Origin: CAYSLU01 sp964431965
Lineage (GTDB): Bacteria; Verrucomicrobiota; Kiritimatiellia; CAIKKV01; CAYSLU01
Direction of reading: 5' to 3'
NCBI GenBank assembly: GCA_964431965.1
Contig: CAYSLU010000142.1
Location: 1 to 7,860, forward strand
DNA: 7,860 bases
The position numbers were made by a program, and so were the translations under genes. This document shows positions 1-7,296 of the stretch, piece by piece. The notes beneath the pieces were generated by a model, which did no database searches, was not told where the DNA came from, and was given only the letters and a program-made list of their open reading frames with translations. Position 1 is the first letter of the stretch, and every line of letters begins with the position of its first letter.

Positions 1-380
1 AGCTGCGCTGCCCCGTGAACTAATCTGAACCATCCTGAGCACTCCGTCTACGGCTGCGTTGTGGTTGATCGCAAACGTGGGGTTGTCTTCGTGCCAGCAG
101 CGCTGTATCTGTCCCGCTGCGGAGTCAAATATGTCCATCGGGACCAGATCAAAGGAGTCAACCTTCTGGATCAGAAGCTGGGGGCTGATTGGAGTGTGAG
201 CTTTATGCGCGACAAGGTAGCGTTCTCCAATGCAACCATGGCAGTGACAATGAAAGCACCAGCCGGTTGAAGTGGGACAGTAACCGGACGGCACTCCGGG
301 AACTGAGCAGAGACTGAAGCGGACTCCGATCCGATAGCAGTCGCGCGCGAACTCGCAATAAGGCTCGTCTTGAGCAAGGC
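1..380. other. Unassigned low-G+C left flank; open frames on both strands, no assignable gene
   Basis: No gene in this stretch can be assigned with confidence. On the minus strand one frame (codons starting at multiples of 3) has no stop from the TGA at 421-423 down to the window edge, about 140 codons. Its upper part is implausibly rich in Cys and His. Its lower part (for example HEDNPTFAINHNAAVDGVLR) looks more protein-like. On the plus strand a frame is open from 19 to the TGA at 268-270. From a GTG at 61 it would give 69 residues with a purine-rich first codon position, but no ribosome binding site precedes it, and all three plus frames have stops within the first 30 bases. Base composition (about 56% G+C by hand count over 1-300) differs from the genes to the right. 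It could be the start of a further minus-strand gene, a decayed gene fragment, or non-coding sequence. I could not decide between these. Confidence 0.3.
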
Positions 381-420
381 AGACCCACCCCGCCCTACGG
401 GCACCCCTCCGAGGAGGGGA
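381..420. repeat. Hairpin-rich dispersed-repeat-like element after the GH116 stop
   Basis: Two back-to-back hairpins lie 17 bases beyond the family 116 stop codon. GCCC-TAC-GGGC is at 392-402 and CCCCTCC-GA-GGAGGGG at 404-419. They are preceded on the plus strand by ACCCACCCC. The arrangement matches, from memory, a short intergenic repeat seen in many unrelated G+C-rich bacterial genomes (CCCACCCCGCCC, a short loop, GGGCACCCCTCC, then GGAGGGG). On the minus strand the strong stem just after the stop could act as a 3' end or an mRNA stabiliser. No U tract follows, so a classical intrinsic terminator is not supported. Confidence 0.5.
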
Positions 421-436
421 TCATTCCGGTCCGCCT

Positions 437-2981
437 CTACACCGTTACTCGTACCACTTCCCCGGCGCGAATGGGGCCCGGGGTGCGCAGGGGCGATTCG
501 CCGACGCCGGAGATGGCGAACCGACTCAGGTCGACCGTGCCGTGGAGGACGCGCAGCGTGACCGTCACGCGCTTGCCGCGCGGTTTCAGTTCGACAGTTC
601 CCCATGCGTCGCCGGTGGACCAGAAGAACCGGCCTTTGCGCACGCCGAAGGTCATCTTGCGCGCCGGGCCGTCGTACTGGAATCCGGTCAGGGCCGGCAC
701 GGCGGCCCAGCTGGCCATGGCGCGTGCGTAGTGATGCCCGCACTCGGCCTCGTTGAACGGGCTGCGCTTGCGGCCGTCGTAGCGTTCGCGCACGGCCTGG
801 ATGCAGCCCAAGCCCTCGGGCTTGAGTCCCTCGTAGATCATGCCGACCGCGGCGGTGTACTCAAAGCCGGTCATGACNNNNNNNNNNGCCCTTCGGGTAC
901 GTGGCCATCAGCAGGGCGGACTCGTCGCCCATCACGAAGCTCCGCAGGTGGTTGAAGTGGTCGGTGAACCCCGTGCGCCGGTTGTGCTTCAGGATGCTGC
1001 GGAGCGTCTGCCGGGCGTGGGCGGGATCGATCACGTGGCCGAGCCCGCAGATGTGGGCCATGTACTGGCCAACGAGCTGATCGACCAGGCAACCGGCGCC
1101 GAGCTGGAGCGCCGGGTCGGACAGCTCGGAGGCGCCCATGCCGATCCGCAGGCCGGGGGCGATGCGGTCCGGATTGGGGATCGGCCGGACTTCGTGCTCG
1201 TAGTATTCGCCGTTGAACAGGTGCGAGTCGATCCACGCCCGGCCGCGCGCCGCAAGCTCGGCGCAGGTCTGTGCAAACGCCGGCTCGCCCACGGCCGAGG
1301 CCATCTCGGACACGGCCCGCAGAGCGCCGAGGTACCAGATGCCCATCTGCGGGTTCGGCCCGAAATACTCGACGTCCATCGTGTTGTGCTGGCAGCCCTC
1401 CATCACCCCGTCCCGGTCGGCGTCCCAGCCGCCGGGAATCCAGCAGAACTCCATCGCCTTCCGCGCCTTCGGCCACAGGCCGCGCAGCCAAGCGGTGTCG
1501 CCTGAAAGCCTCCAGTCGAGGTGGAGCCGCATGAGCGAGCCCAGCTGGCCGTCGGCGGCCGCGAGTTTCCACTCGCTGCCGCGGCCAATCGGCAGGTTCG
1601 TCCGGAAGCTCATCAGCCCGCGGTCATCGGTCGCGCGCGCGAAGGACACCTCGCGCATCGAGCGGGAGAGCGAGCCGAACAGGAAGGGCAGGGCGACCTC
1701 GTAGTTCCACACGTGCGTGCAGGAGCCGTGGCAGCAACCGGAGTTGTCCCCGCAACCCTCCCACCCGTAGAAGCGGCCGTCCGGCGTCCGGAAGCACGTC
1801 TGACTCCGCAGCGTACTCAGGTTGAACAGCGCCGCCTCGCGCACGGGCTTCGGAAGATCGCTTTCGCAGAACGCGCGCACGAAGCCGACCGTCTGTGCTT
1901 CGAGCTCAGCGAGCCGCGGAGCGGTTTGCTCGGCGACATCCCACGCATCCGCGTACTGCTTCGTGTAGTAGTTGCCGATCCGGTCGGCCGCGCATGGCGT
2001 GTTGCTGGCGCAGGCGCCCTCCGGCTTCTTCGCGGGGGTCCACGTGTAGCGATTTGGGAAGTGCCAGGTGACCAGAAACGTCACGGTCACCTCGGACCGC
2101 GGCGGGAGGGCGAGCGGAACGCAGAGCGATGCCATCGCGTCCGGCTTTCCGGCGAGCGCGCGGTCTTCGAGTCGTCCGTCAGCCGTGAAGTCGTCCCAGA
2201 AATCGAGCAAGGAGTCGCCCCAGCTCAGGTGGGCCCAGGCGCGGCGGAACGTGAGTCCGGACGCGGGCGCCGTCGTGGCCAGCGCGAGCGTGCCCCACGA
2301 CTCCGACTTCGCGTCGAGCCGTCCGGCGGACAGCACGAGCCCGCGTGTGGCGTGGCCGTCCCGGTATTCGGCGCGGAGCCCGGATGCCTCGGGATTGGAT
2401 GCGGGCGCTTCGCGCGTGGCCCCGACCGGGTTGACGAGCGTGCCGCAGAGGGCGGCTTGCAGCGGGCGCGACGTCGGGTTGCGGACCGCGAACCGCAGGA
2501 TCGCCGCGGGGATGCCGCTCGTATCGGGGTCGCCCGGGATGAGCGGGTTGAACGCTTCGAGGCGAACGGTGACGGGCAGGGCCCTGTCAGAGAGGTGGAC
2601 TTGGCCCAGCGGATACGCCGTGCTGAACGAGCACGCCGGGAAGCGCGGCAGCCCGTGGTTCGGGACGGCGCAGCCGAAGGCGCCCTCGTAGTCCTCGGGC
2701 GGAATCGCCCCTTCCAGCGCGCGCGACCACGACTTCCCTGACTTGGGGTCGGCCACGCGGATCGCAAAGAACGGCGCGAGGCTGCGCTGGCCGTAGTGGG
2801 GCGTGAAGCCCTTGGCCGGGCGGTTCATGATCTCCCAGTCGAGGAGGTTGCCCCGGCCGCCGAGGCTTACCGTGCCGGTTCCGATGCCGCCAAGCGGCAG
2901 TGCGATGCGGCGGAGATGAGTGGCGTCATAGTGCCTCAGAATCGGCCAGTCGGTCTTCGGGCGGCGGCCAGGCGAAGTCAT
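437..2981 (-). CDS. Glycoside hydrolase family 116 (GBA2/SSO1353-like beta-glycosidase), interrupted by an assembly gap
   Basis: Retaining beta-glycosidase; characterised members cleave beta-glucosides, and some also beta-xylosides or N-acetylglucosaminides. The N-terminal beta-sandwich domain (about residues 15-330) opens with the family signature LPLGGIGTGTVSLGG and LLDWEIMNRP. The alpha/alpha-barrel domain (DUF608) fills the rest. By alignment from memory with human GBA2 (YLEG, QTYDGW), Glu408 in YGWEG is the nucleophile and Asp536 in QHNTMDVEYFGPN is the acid/base. Their spacing of 128 is close to that of SSO1353. Four cysteines (410, 416, 417, 421) follow the nucleophile. The ATG at 2981 is chosen because GGAGG lies 9 bases upstream. 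Residues 1-698 end at YPKG, then ten N at 878-887, then VMTGFEYTAAV to a TAG at 437-439. The frame changes only because ten is not a multiple of three; about a dozen residues appear to be missing. The rebuilt length of about 856 is normal for the family. No signal peptide is seen. It is the third gene of the cluster. Confidence 0.9.
878..887. other. Assembly gap (10 N) inside the GH116 gene
   Basis: Ten N bases separate codons for YPKG from codons for VMTGFEY, both in family 116 sequence. Relatives have roughly a dozen residues here, including an acidic residue just before the VxTG motif. The ten N are therefore most likely a fixed-length placeholder, and the apparent frameshift is an artefact. 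Confidence 0.95.
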
Positions 2982-2987
2982 CGCTCG

Positions 2988-2995
2988 TTTCCTCC
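2988..2995 (-). promoter_or_regulatory. Strong ribosome binding site deciding the GH116 start
   Basis: The minus strand reads GGAGGAAA, with nine bases between GGAGG and the ATG at 2981. This places the start at MTSPGRRPKTDW rather than at the GTG at 3065, which has no comparable site and would overlap the stop of the membrane-protein gene. Confidence 0.85.
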
Positions 2996-2996
2996 G

Positions 2997-3040
2997 GTTC
3001 ATGAAATTCTTTACTTTGCTCGGAATGACGCTCCATTCCT
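2997..3040. repeat. Dispersed-repeat-like fragment with hairpin in the gap between two genes
   Basis: On the plus strand 3001-3029 reads ATGAAATTCTTTACTTTGCT followed by CGGAATGAC. On the minus strand this is GTCATTCCGAGCAAAGTAAA followed by GAATTTCAT. It resembles, from memory, a repeat common between genes in many bacteria (GTCATTCCGAGCGAAGCGAG followed by GAATCT). Overlapping it is a perfect inverted repeat, GGAATG-ACGCTC-CATTCC at 3022-3039. The A+T-rich stretch stands out from the G+C-rich genes on both sides. Confidence 0.5.
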
Positions 3041-3064
3041 GTACGCCCACTCCGGGTGCACACA

Positions 3065-5251
3065 CTAGAGCCAGGGGCGGTACCGGATTGTTACGACGCG
3101 GCTCCCGTTCGGCTCGATCCGGATCCTCGTCGGCCAGCCCGGGCGGGCGAACGGGCTGATGGTCGCGGGCGGATCCGCGGCGAGGCCGTCCGCCCAGCGA
3201 TAGAGGATGACGGCGGGCCTGGCCGGGTCATCGAGTGTGACCGTGATCCGGTTCGGAGCCGACGATATCGTCCCGCAGTTGGCCGTGAACAGCGAGGGCC
3301 GCACCCGGGCGTGGAACGCATGGATGTCCTTTCCGCCGATCGTCCCGGCGTAGGTCCAGTGCCCCGAATCGGCGTTCAGGAAGCGGATCCAGTCCTCGTC
3401 CATCGTGACCACGTGCGACACGCCGAGCAGGTCGGCGACGCGTCGGAACTCGGCGGCCGAACCCGGGGGGCGGTGCGGCGGCGAGCCGGCGCGGATGTCG
3501 GGGTCCTGCTCGTGGCGGTACTCCGACGAGACCATTTCGCGGCCCAGCATGACGGGCAGGAAGGCGACGTGTCCGCCGCCGTAGTCGTGCCCCGTGGAGC
3601 CGGCGATCATGATCCGCTCGCCGGGGGCTGTCTCCTTCCGGGCCCACTGAGCCAAGGCCTGGACATTGGGCTGGAGCACATCATAGCCCTCGTCCGGCAT
3701 GTCGGCGTAGATGCGGACGACGCTCCAGCCGCCGAGCAGGAGGATGGCGAGGAGCGCGGCGCGGAGGATGGCCGTTCCGCGGCCGCGTGTCTCGAGCAGG
3801 AGTGCGGTCACAAAGGCCGCGGGCGGAACCGCGGCGAAGAAGAGCGGGACGGCCATTCGCTCGAGAGGCAGGCGCGGGATGATGGCGGCGCCCCACGCGG
3901 TCAGCGCCACGAAGCCGGCGAGTACGGCAGCCGACCAGCGGCGCATCTCGGGCGTTGCGGCGCAGATGGCTCCGCCGACGCCCAGGAAGATGAGCAGCGG
4001 GTGCGCGTGCCGGAAGTGGTCGTGCAGCTGATGCGCGCCGTGGACCAGCAGGGCAACCCAGTCCCGGCCGGCTCCGGCGGCGACCGGGGCTACCCAGGTT
4101 TGGCTGGCCACGTGCGCGTGCCGGAGAAGGACGGCCAGGGGATAGGCGAAGAGGGCGGCCGCCAGGGCGCCGCCGATCGCGAGGGCGGCGAGCGAGCGGG
4201 CGCGCAGGCGGCGGGCGTGCAGCGCCACGGCGAGCGCGAACGGGGCCATCATGAACAGGCCGAGCGGCCACAGGAGCATCAGGAAGACCGAGAACCCGAG
4301 CGTGGCGATCGTGAGCGGCTCGCGGCGGTCGAGGACGGCGATGCGGTATAGCGCGGCGCCGACGAGCATGACGAGCGCGGACGAGCAGTTGGCGCCCAAG
4401 GTGCCATAGTGGAACAGCCAGAGCAGGTGGTAGCGGCTGACGCCGATCGAGAGGAGGGCGGCGGCCCAGGCGGCGGTCCAGCGGCCGCCCATCATGCGGA
4501 TCGCGAGCACGGCCGACGCCGGGATGAAGGCGAGCGTCAGCAGCAGGACGGCTTGGTTGTAGGCCGCCATCGCGGGCGCCCACTTCCAGAGGGGCCAGAG
4601 CAGGAGCGCCGGAATGGCGGCGCCGGTGCTCAGCCCCACGCTGTCCAGGATGCCGCCGTTCCAGAGCGGCGAATAGGAGACCAGCCGCGGGAAGGTCTGG
4701 CCGTAGAGCCAGAGCCGCCCGATGAACGACGGGTGATCGTCGTTGTACAGCGGCAGCCCGAGCGAGGTGCGGCCGAACCAGAAGGCGGCGGCGCCGACGA
4801 TGAACGCGAGCGCGGTGGCGAGCAGCCACGGCGTGTGCCGCCCGGGCCGCCACGCCAGCGGCCAGACGAGCGCGGTGAGCAAGACGAGCCAAGCCGGGCC
4901 CGGAGGGCCGAATGGAGAGGGCGCAGACCGCGCGGCCAGCCAGCCGTCGAAATAGAACCACTTGAACTTGGCGGCGCTCGAGACGACGAACAGCAGCGCG
5001 AAGCCGAGCAGGACGAATCCGGCCGCGGTCGCGCGATCGGGCTCGGCCGGGCTGTCCCCCGGCAGCCGGCGGCGCATCCATTCGACCAGCGCGAGCGGCC
5101 CCGCCAGCCAAAGCAGAGGCATCATCCACTCGGAGTGGATGACATGCCCGTGCCCGCTCAGGGCCAGCAGCAGGGCCAGCCCGACAGCGCCCGCAACGAC
5201 CGTCCGCCACGGCGCCGCCGGGCGGCCTTCCTTCGGATCCGCACCCGGCAT
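3065..5251 (-). CDS. Polytopic membrane protein, probable GT-C type glycosyltransferase
   Basis: A 728-residue integral membrane protein. Roughly 12-14 hydrophobic segments lie between residues 17 and 515, for example 17-33, 75-93, 118-134, 141-160, 232-252, 290-306, 317-345, 354-376, 440-460 and 494-512. A largely soluble tail follows (about 516-728). After the early membrane segments comes a polar loop with Asn170-Asp171-Asp172-His173 and then SYSPLWNGGILDS. Acidic residues in an outside loop followed by a PLWNGG-like motif are typical of GT-C enzymes and of the PF10131-like '6-pyruvoyl-tetrahydropterin synthase-related' membrane family. The tail has VAFLPVMLGREMV and LLGVSHVVTMDEDW, the layout usual in that group, and ends in a beta-rich stretch. 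GT-C enzymes use lipid-linked sugars outside the membrane; donor and acceptor here are unknown. GGGGAG lies 9 bases before the ATG at 5251. The gene sits 23 bp after the family 20 gene and 83 bp before the family 116 start, so the three are probably co-transcribed. Confidence 0.7.
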   Translation of the reverse strand: MPGADPKEGRPAAPWRTVVAGAVGLALLLALSGHGHVIHSEWMMPLLWLAGPLALVEWMRRRLPGDSPAEPDRATAAGFVLLGFALLFVVSSAAKFKWFYFDGWLAARSAPSPFGPPGPAWLVLLTALVWPLAWRPGRHTPWLLATALAFIVGAAAFWFGRTSLGLPLYNDDHPSFIGRLWLYGQTFPRLVSYSPLWNGGILDSVGLSTGAAIPALLLWPLWKWAPAMAAYNQAVLLLTLAFIPASAVLAIRMMGGRWTAAWAAALLSIGVSRYHLLWLFHYGTLGANCSSALVMLVGAALYRIAVLDRREPLTIATLGFSVFLMLLWPLGLFMMAPFALAVALHARRLRARSLAALAIGGALAAALFAYPLAVLLRHAHVASQTWVAPVAAGAGRDWVALLVHGAHQLHDHFRHAHPLLIFLGVGGAICAATPEMRRWSAAVLAGFVALTAWGAAIIPRLPLERMAVPLFFAAVPPAAFVTALLLETRGRGTAILRAALLAILLLGGWSVVRIYADMPDEGYDVLQPNVQALAQWARKETAPGERIMIAGSTGHDYGGGHVAFLPVMLGREMVSSEYRHEQDPDIRAGSPPHRPPGSAAEFRRVADLLGVSHVVTMDEDWIRFLNADSGHWTYAGTIGGKDIHAFHARVRPSLFTANCGTISSAPNRITVTLDDPARPAVILYRWADGLAADPPATISPFARPGWPTRIRIEPNGSRVVTIRYRPWL

Positions 5252-5260
5252 GTGAAGCTA

Positions 5261-5266
5261 CTCCCC
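5261..5266 (-). promoter_or_regulatory. Ribosome binding site of the membrane-protein gene
   Basis: GGGGAG on the minus strand is nine bases before the ATG at 5251, inside the 23-base spacer after the family 20 stop codon (TAG at 5275-5277). It supports the chosen start and close translational coupling of the two genes. Confidence 0.75.
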
Positions 5267-5274
5267 GTCGGCCC

Positions 5275-7194
5275 CTACTTGATGCAGCTCGGCGTCTTCA
5301 TGCGCGCGTGGTTGATGGAAACAACCGAGCCTTTGACGTGTGCCCACGGATCCAGGATCTTGGCCGCCAGCTCCGGGATCTCGTCGATCGTCCCGTCCAG
5401 ATAGTCGTCGAGGCGCTGCCGCACGGTTTCCAGCCGGGCCTTCAGCCCGCCGTAGCGGTGCTCGAGCACCTCCCAGCCGAACGGCTTGTTCATCCCCAGC
5501 CAGAGCGCGCGGTGGTGCTTCCAGAGCGCGTCCACGGCGCGGGCTGTTTCGCGCAGCTCGGTGTCGCGGATCCGGCGGAGCGCCTTGCGGTCGCGCGACT
5601 GGTAGGCGGCGGCGAGGTGGCGGCGGAGGTTGACCTTCCAGGCCAGCACCTCGGCGATGCCGGCGGCGTAGAGGAGCCGGTCGGCCAGCCCGCCCGCGCG
5701 CGCGGCGGCGGCGGCCTGGTCGGCCATCTTCCGGTAGTGCGGCGCGAGGTCGCACTTCTTGGCGTGCACGTCGAAGATCGCCAGCAGCGGGTCCTCCCAG
5801 AGCAGGCCCTTGGCGGTGTTCGCGTAGCTCATCTCCGGCTTCTCGATCGTCGGAATGGTGTTGATGTCCGCGGCCCCGACCCACGGATCCATGTCGCAGC
5901 CGCATGTGGCGCGGAACCCGCGGCGGGTCGTGTCGCGGTCGGCCTCAGGGTTGAATGCGAGCTCGCAGAAATGCTGGATTCCGGGCAGGGCGCTGAAGTA
6001 GTCGCACTCCGTGCCCTCGTCGCCCCACATCGTCATGAAGACCTCCTTCAGGCCCTCCTGGCGGCAGGCGGTCATGCAGGCGCTCACGGCGGTGAAGGCC
6101 CAGTGCAGGGCACACCACTGGATGCCCCAGGTCCAGATGCCGCCGCCCATGAGAGGCTCGGAGCCGAGGGAGCGGTGGAAGGCGATCATCTTCCGGTAGA
6201 ATTCGGGGTCGGCGTGGTAGTAGTCCCAGTAGACGAGCTGGACGTCCTTGGGGATGTCCTTCACGACGTCGCCCGGGATCTTCCACTTCAGGTCGTAGTA
6301 GTCGTGGGTCTTGGAGCCGAGCCGGAAGTACATGTCGCTCCAGATCATCGGCTTCAGGCCCTCGTCCTCGCAGATGTTGCGCACCTGCTTGAGGTGCTCG
6401 TTCATGATGTCGAACGTGCGGCGCTTGCCGAACTTCTTGAGGTACTGGCCGGTGCCGAGGCCGTGGGCCTCGTCCATGCCCACGTGGATGCGGCGGGAGC
6501 GGACGGGGGCGCTGGCGGCGCGGATGGTCTTGCGGATGAAGTCGTAGGTCTTCTTCTCGCCGGAGAGCAGGATGTGGTGGGTGTCGCGCAGCGGGAAGCA
6601 GGGGTCCCACTGGAGCAGCTGCTCCATGTGGCCGAGCGTCTGGATGCAGGGGATCATCTCGATGCCGAGCGTGACGGCGTAGTCGTCGATCGCCTTGAGT
6701 TCGCGCTGCGTGTAGGGGCCGCGCAGGTAGCCGAAGAACGGCTCGCCGGGCACCTCGTAGGTGTCCTCGGTGTAGAGCATGATCATGTTCACGCCCATGA
6801 GCGCGACCCGCCGCATGAACCCCTGGAGCGCGTCGGGGCGCATGACCGCGTTGCGGCTGCAGTCGATCATGAGGCCGCGCATGGAGAAGGGCGAGGACTC
6901 CGTGATGGCGAGTCCCGCGAGGGCGGCGGCCGGCTCGGCCATGAGGCGCCCGAGCGCGCGGAAGGCGGAGGACACGCGGCCGTAGCGGATGCTGATGCCG
7001 CGGGCGTCGGCCGCGATGGTGTAGCCGTCAGAGCCGGCGGCGGGGTCGCGGCGGAAGGTGACGGGCTTGGCGCCGGAGGCGCGGAAGCGGGCGGGGTGGT
7101 CGGCCCGGATCGCGTCGAGCCCCTTCCGGAGTTCGGCCGGGGCGGAGGCGATGCGGAGTACGGACTGTGCGGCGGGTCGGGCGGCGCGGCTCAT
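5275..7194 (-). CDS. GcnA-like family 20 beta-N-acetylhexosaminidase, cytoplasmic
   Basis: An exo-beta-N-acetylhexosaminidase of glycoside hydrolase family 20, 639 residues, close in length to streptococcal GcnA. Residues about 10-100 form the small domain usual before the barrel (GYTIAADARGISIRYG, SSAFRALGRLMAE). The TIM barrel starts near residue 105 with MRGLMIDCSRNAVM and runs to about 430. The catalytic motif HVGMDE is at 237-242: Asp241 orients the substrate acetamido group and Glu242 is the acid/base, as in all family 20 enzymes, which use the substrate's N-acetyl group as nucleophile. GGGIWTWGIQ and MTMWGDEGTECDYFSALPGI resemble the GcnA subgroup. A helical C-terminal domain follows. 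No signal peptide is seen, so it should cleave terminal GlcNAc or GalNAc from imported or internal oligosaccharides. The ATG at 7194 is preferred: AAAGGA lies 8 bases upstream, while the ATG at 7203 abuts it. The frame stays open far upstream, but only through repeat DNA. First gene of the cluster. Confidence 0.9.
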   Translation of the reverse strand: MSRAARPAAQSVLRIASAPAELRKGLDAIRADHPARFRASGAKPVTFRRDPAAGSDGYTIAADARGISIRYGRVSSAFRALGRLMAEPAAALAGLAITESSPFSMRGLMIDCSRNAVMRPDALQGFMRRVALMGVNMIMLYTEDTYEVPGEPFFGYLRGPYTQRELKAIDDYAVTLGIEMIPCIQTLGHMEQLLQWDPCFPLRDTHHILLSGEKKTYDFIRKTIRAASAPVRSRRIHVGMDEAHGLGTGQYLKKFGKRRTFDIMNEHLKQVRNICEDEGLKPMIWSDMYFRLGSKTHDYYDLKWKIPGDVVKDIPKDVQLVYWDYYHADPEFYRKMIAFHRSLGSEPLMGGGIWTWGIQWCALHWAFTAVSACMTACRQEGLKEVFMTMWGDEGTECDYFSALPGIQHFCELAFNPEADRDTTRRGFRATCGCDMDPWVGAADINTIPTIEKPEMSYANTAKGLLWEDPLLAIFDVHAKKCDLAPHYRKMADQAAAAARAGGLADRLLYAAGIAEVLAWKVNLRRHLAAAYQSRDRKALRRIRDTELRETARAVDALWKHHRALWLGMNKPFGWEVLEHRYGGLKARLETVRQRLDDYLDGTIDEIPELAAKILDPWAHVKGSVVSINHARMKTPSCIK

Positions 7195-7202
7195 GGCGAT
7201 CA

Positions 7203-7208
7203 TCCTTT
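7203..7208 (-). promoter_or_regulatory. Ribosome binding site deciding the GH20 start
   Basis: AAAGGA on the minus strand is eight bases before the ATG at 7194 and overlaps the ATG at 7203-7201. Spacing favours the inner ATG, giving a protein that begins MSRAARPAA. Confidence 0.65.
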
Positions 7209-7224
7209 CGTTCCCGGGACCTGT

Positions 7225-7255
7225 GTATCCCGGTAAGGTGACGGGATGATACCGG
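7225..7255. promoter_or_regulatory. Candidate operator: inverted repeat over the promoter -10 and transcript start
   Basis: CCGGTA (7230-7235) and TACCGG (7250-7255) are perfect inverted half-sites separated by 14 bases, so their centres are 20 bp (about two helical turns) apart. They straddle the predicted transcription start and -10 box of the cluster. A second, bulged inverted pairing (GTATCCCG at 7225-7232 with CGGGATGATAC at 7242-7252) uses the same bases and could instead form a hairpin. A dimeric repressor such as a LacI- or GntR-type sugar regulator is possible, but none is encoded in the window. Confidence 0.35.
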
Positions 7256-7273
7256 TTCCCGCCGTTCGCGCAA
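7246..7273 (-). promoter_or_regulatory. Candidate sigma-70 promoter for the three-gene cluster
   Basis: The minus strand reads TTGCGC (7273-7268), 16 bases, then TATCAT (7251-7246). Four of six -35 bases and five of six -10 bases match the TTGACA/TATAAT consensus. Transcription would start near 7239 and give a leader of about 45 bases before the ATG at 7194. It is the best such match just upstream of the first gene and lies just before the repeat field begins. Confidence 0.45.
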
Positions 7274-7296
7274 GCGGCGAGGCAGGCAGGTGGGGA

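Noticed and set aside
389..419. Classical intrinsic terminator after GH116
   Set aside because: The stems are strong but no run of U follows on the minus strand, so only a possible 3'-end structure is claimed.
437..874. Separate small gene of 145 residues
   Set aside because: It is the C-terminal end of the GH116 protein, separated from the rest only by the N gap.
1521..2741. Long plus-strand open frame opposite GH116
   Set aside because: Antisense shadow of a clear family 116 gene; Arg/Gly/Glu-rich with no recognisable domain, as expected from the complement of G+C-rich codons.
2982..3065. GTG start at 3065 for the GH116 gene
   Set aside because: It overlaps the previous stop codon, lacks a comparable ribosome binding site, and would translate the repeat-like gap; the ATG at 2981 has GGAGG at ideal spacing and directly precedes family-like sequence.
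3056..4351. Long plus-strand open frame opposite the membrane protein
   Set aside because: Antisense shadow: low-complexity, charged composition and no start signal. The membrane-protein frame has hydrophobic periodicity and a ribosome binding site. The same applies to the plus frame 4409-5404 and the minus frame 3681-5210.
5308..7236. 642-residue plus-strand open frame opposite GH20
   Set aside because: Antisense shadow of a protein with the full family 20 catalytic motif; the translation is Val/Ala/Gly/Glu-rich with no domain.
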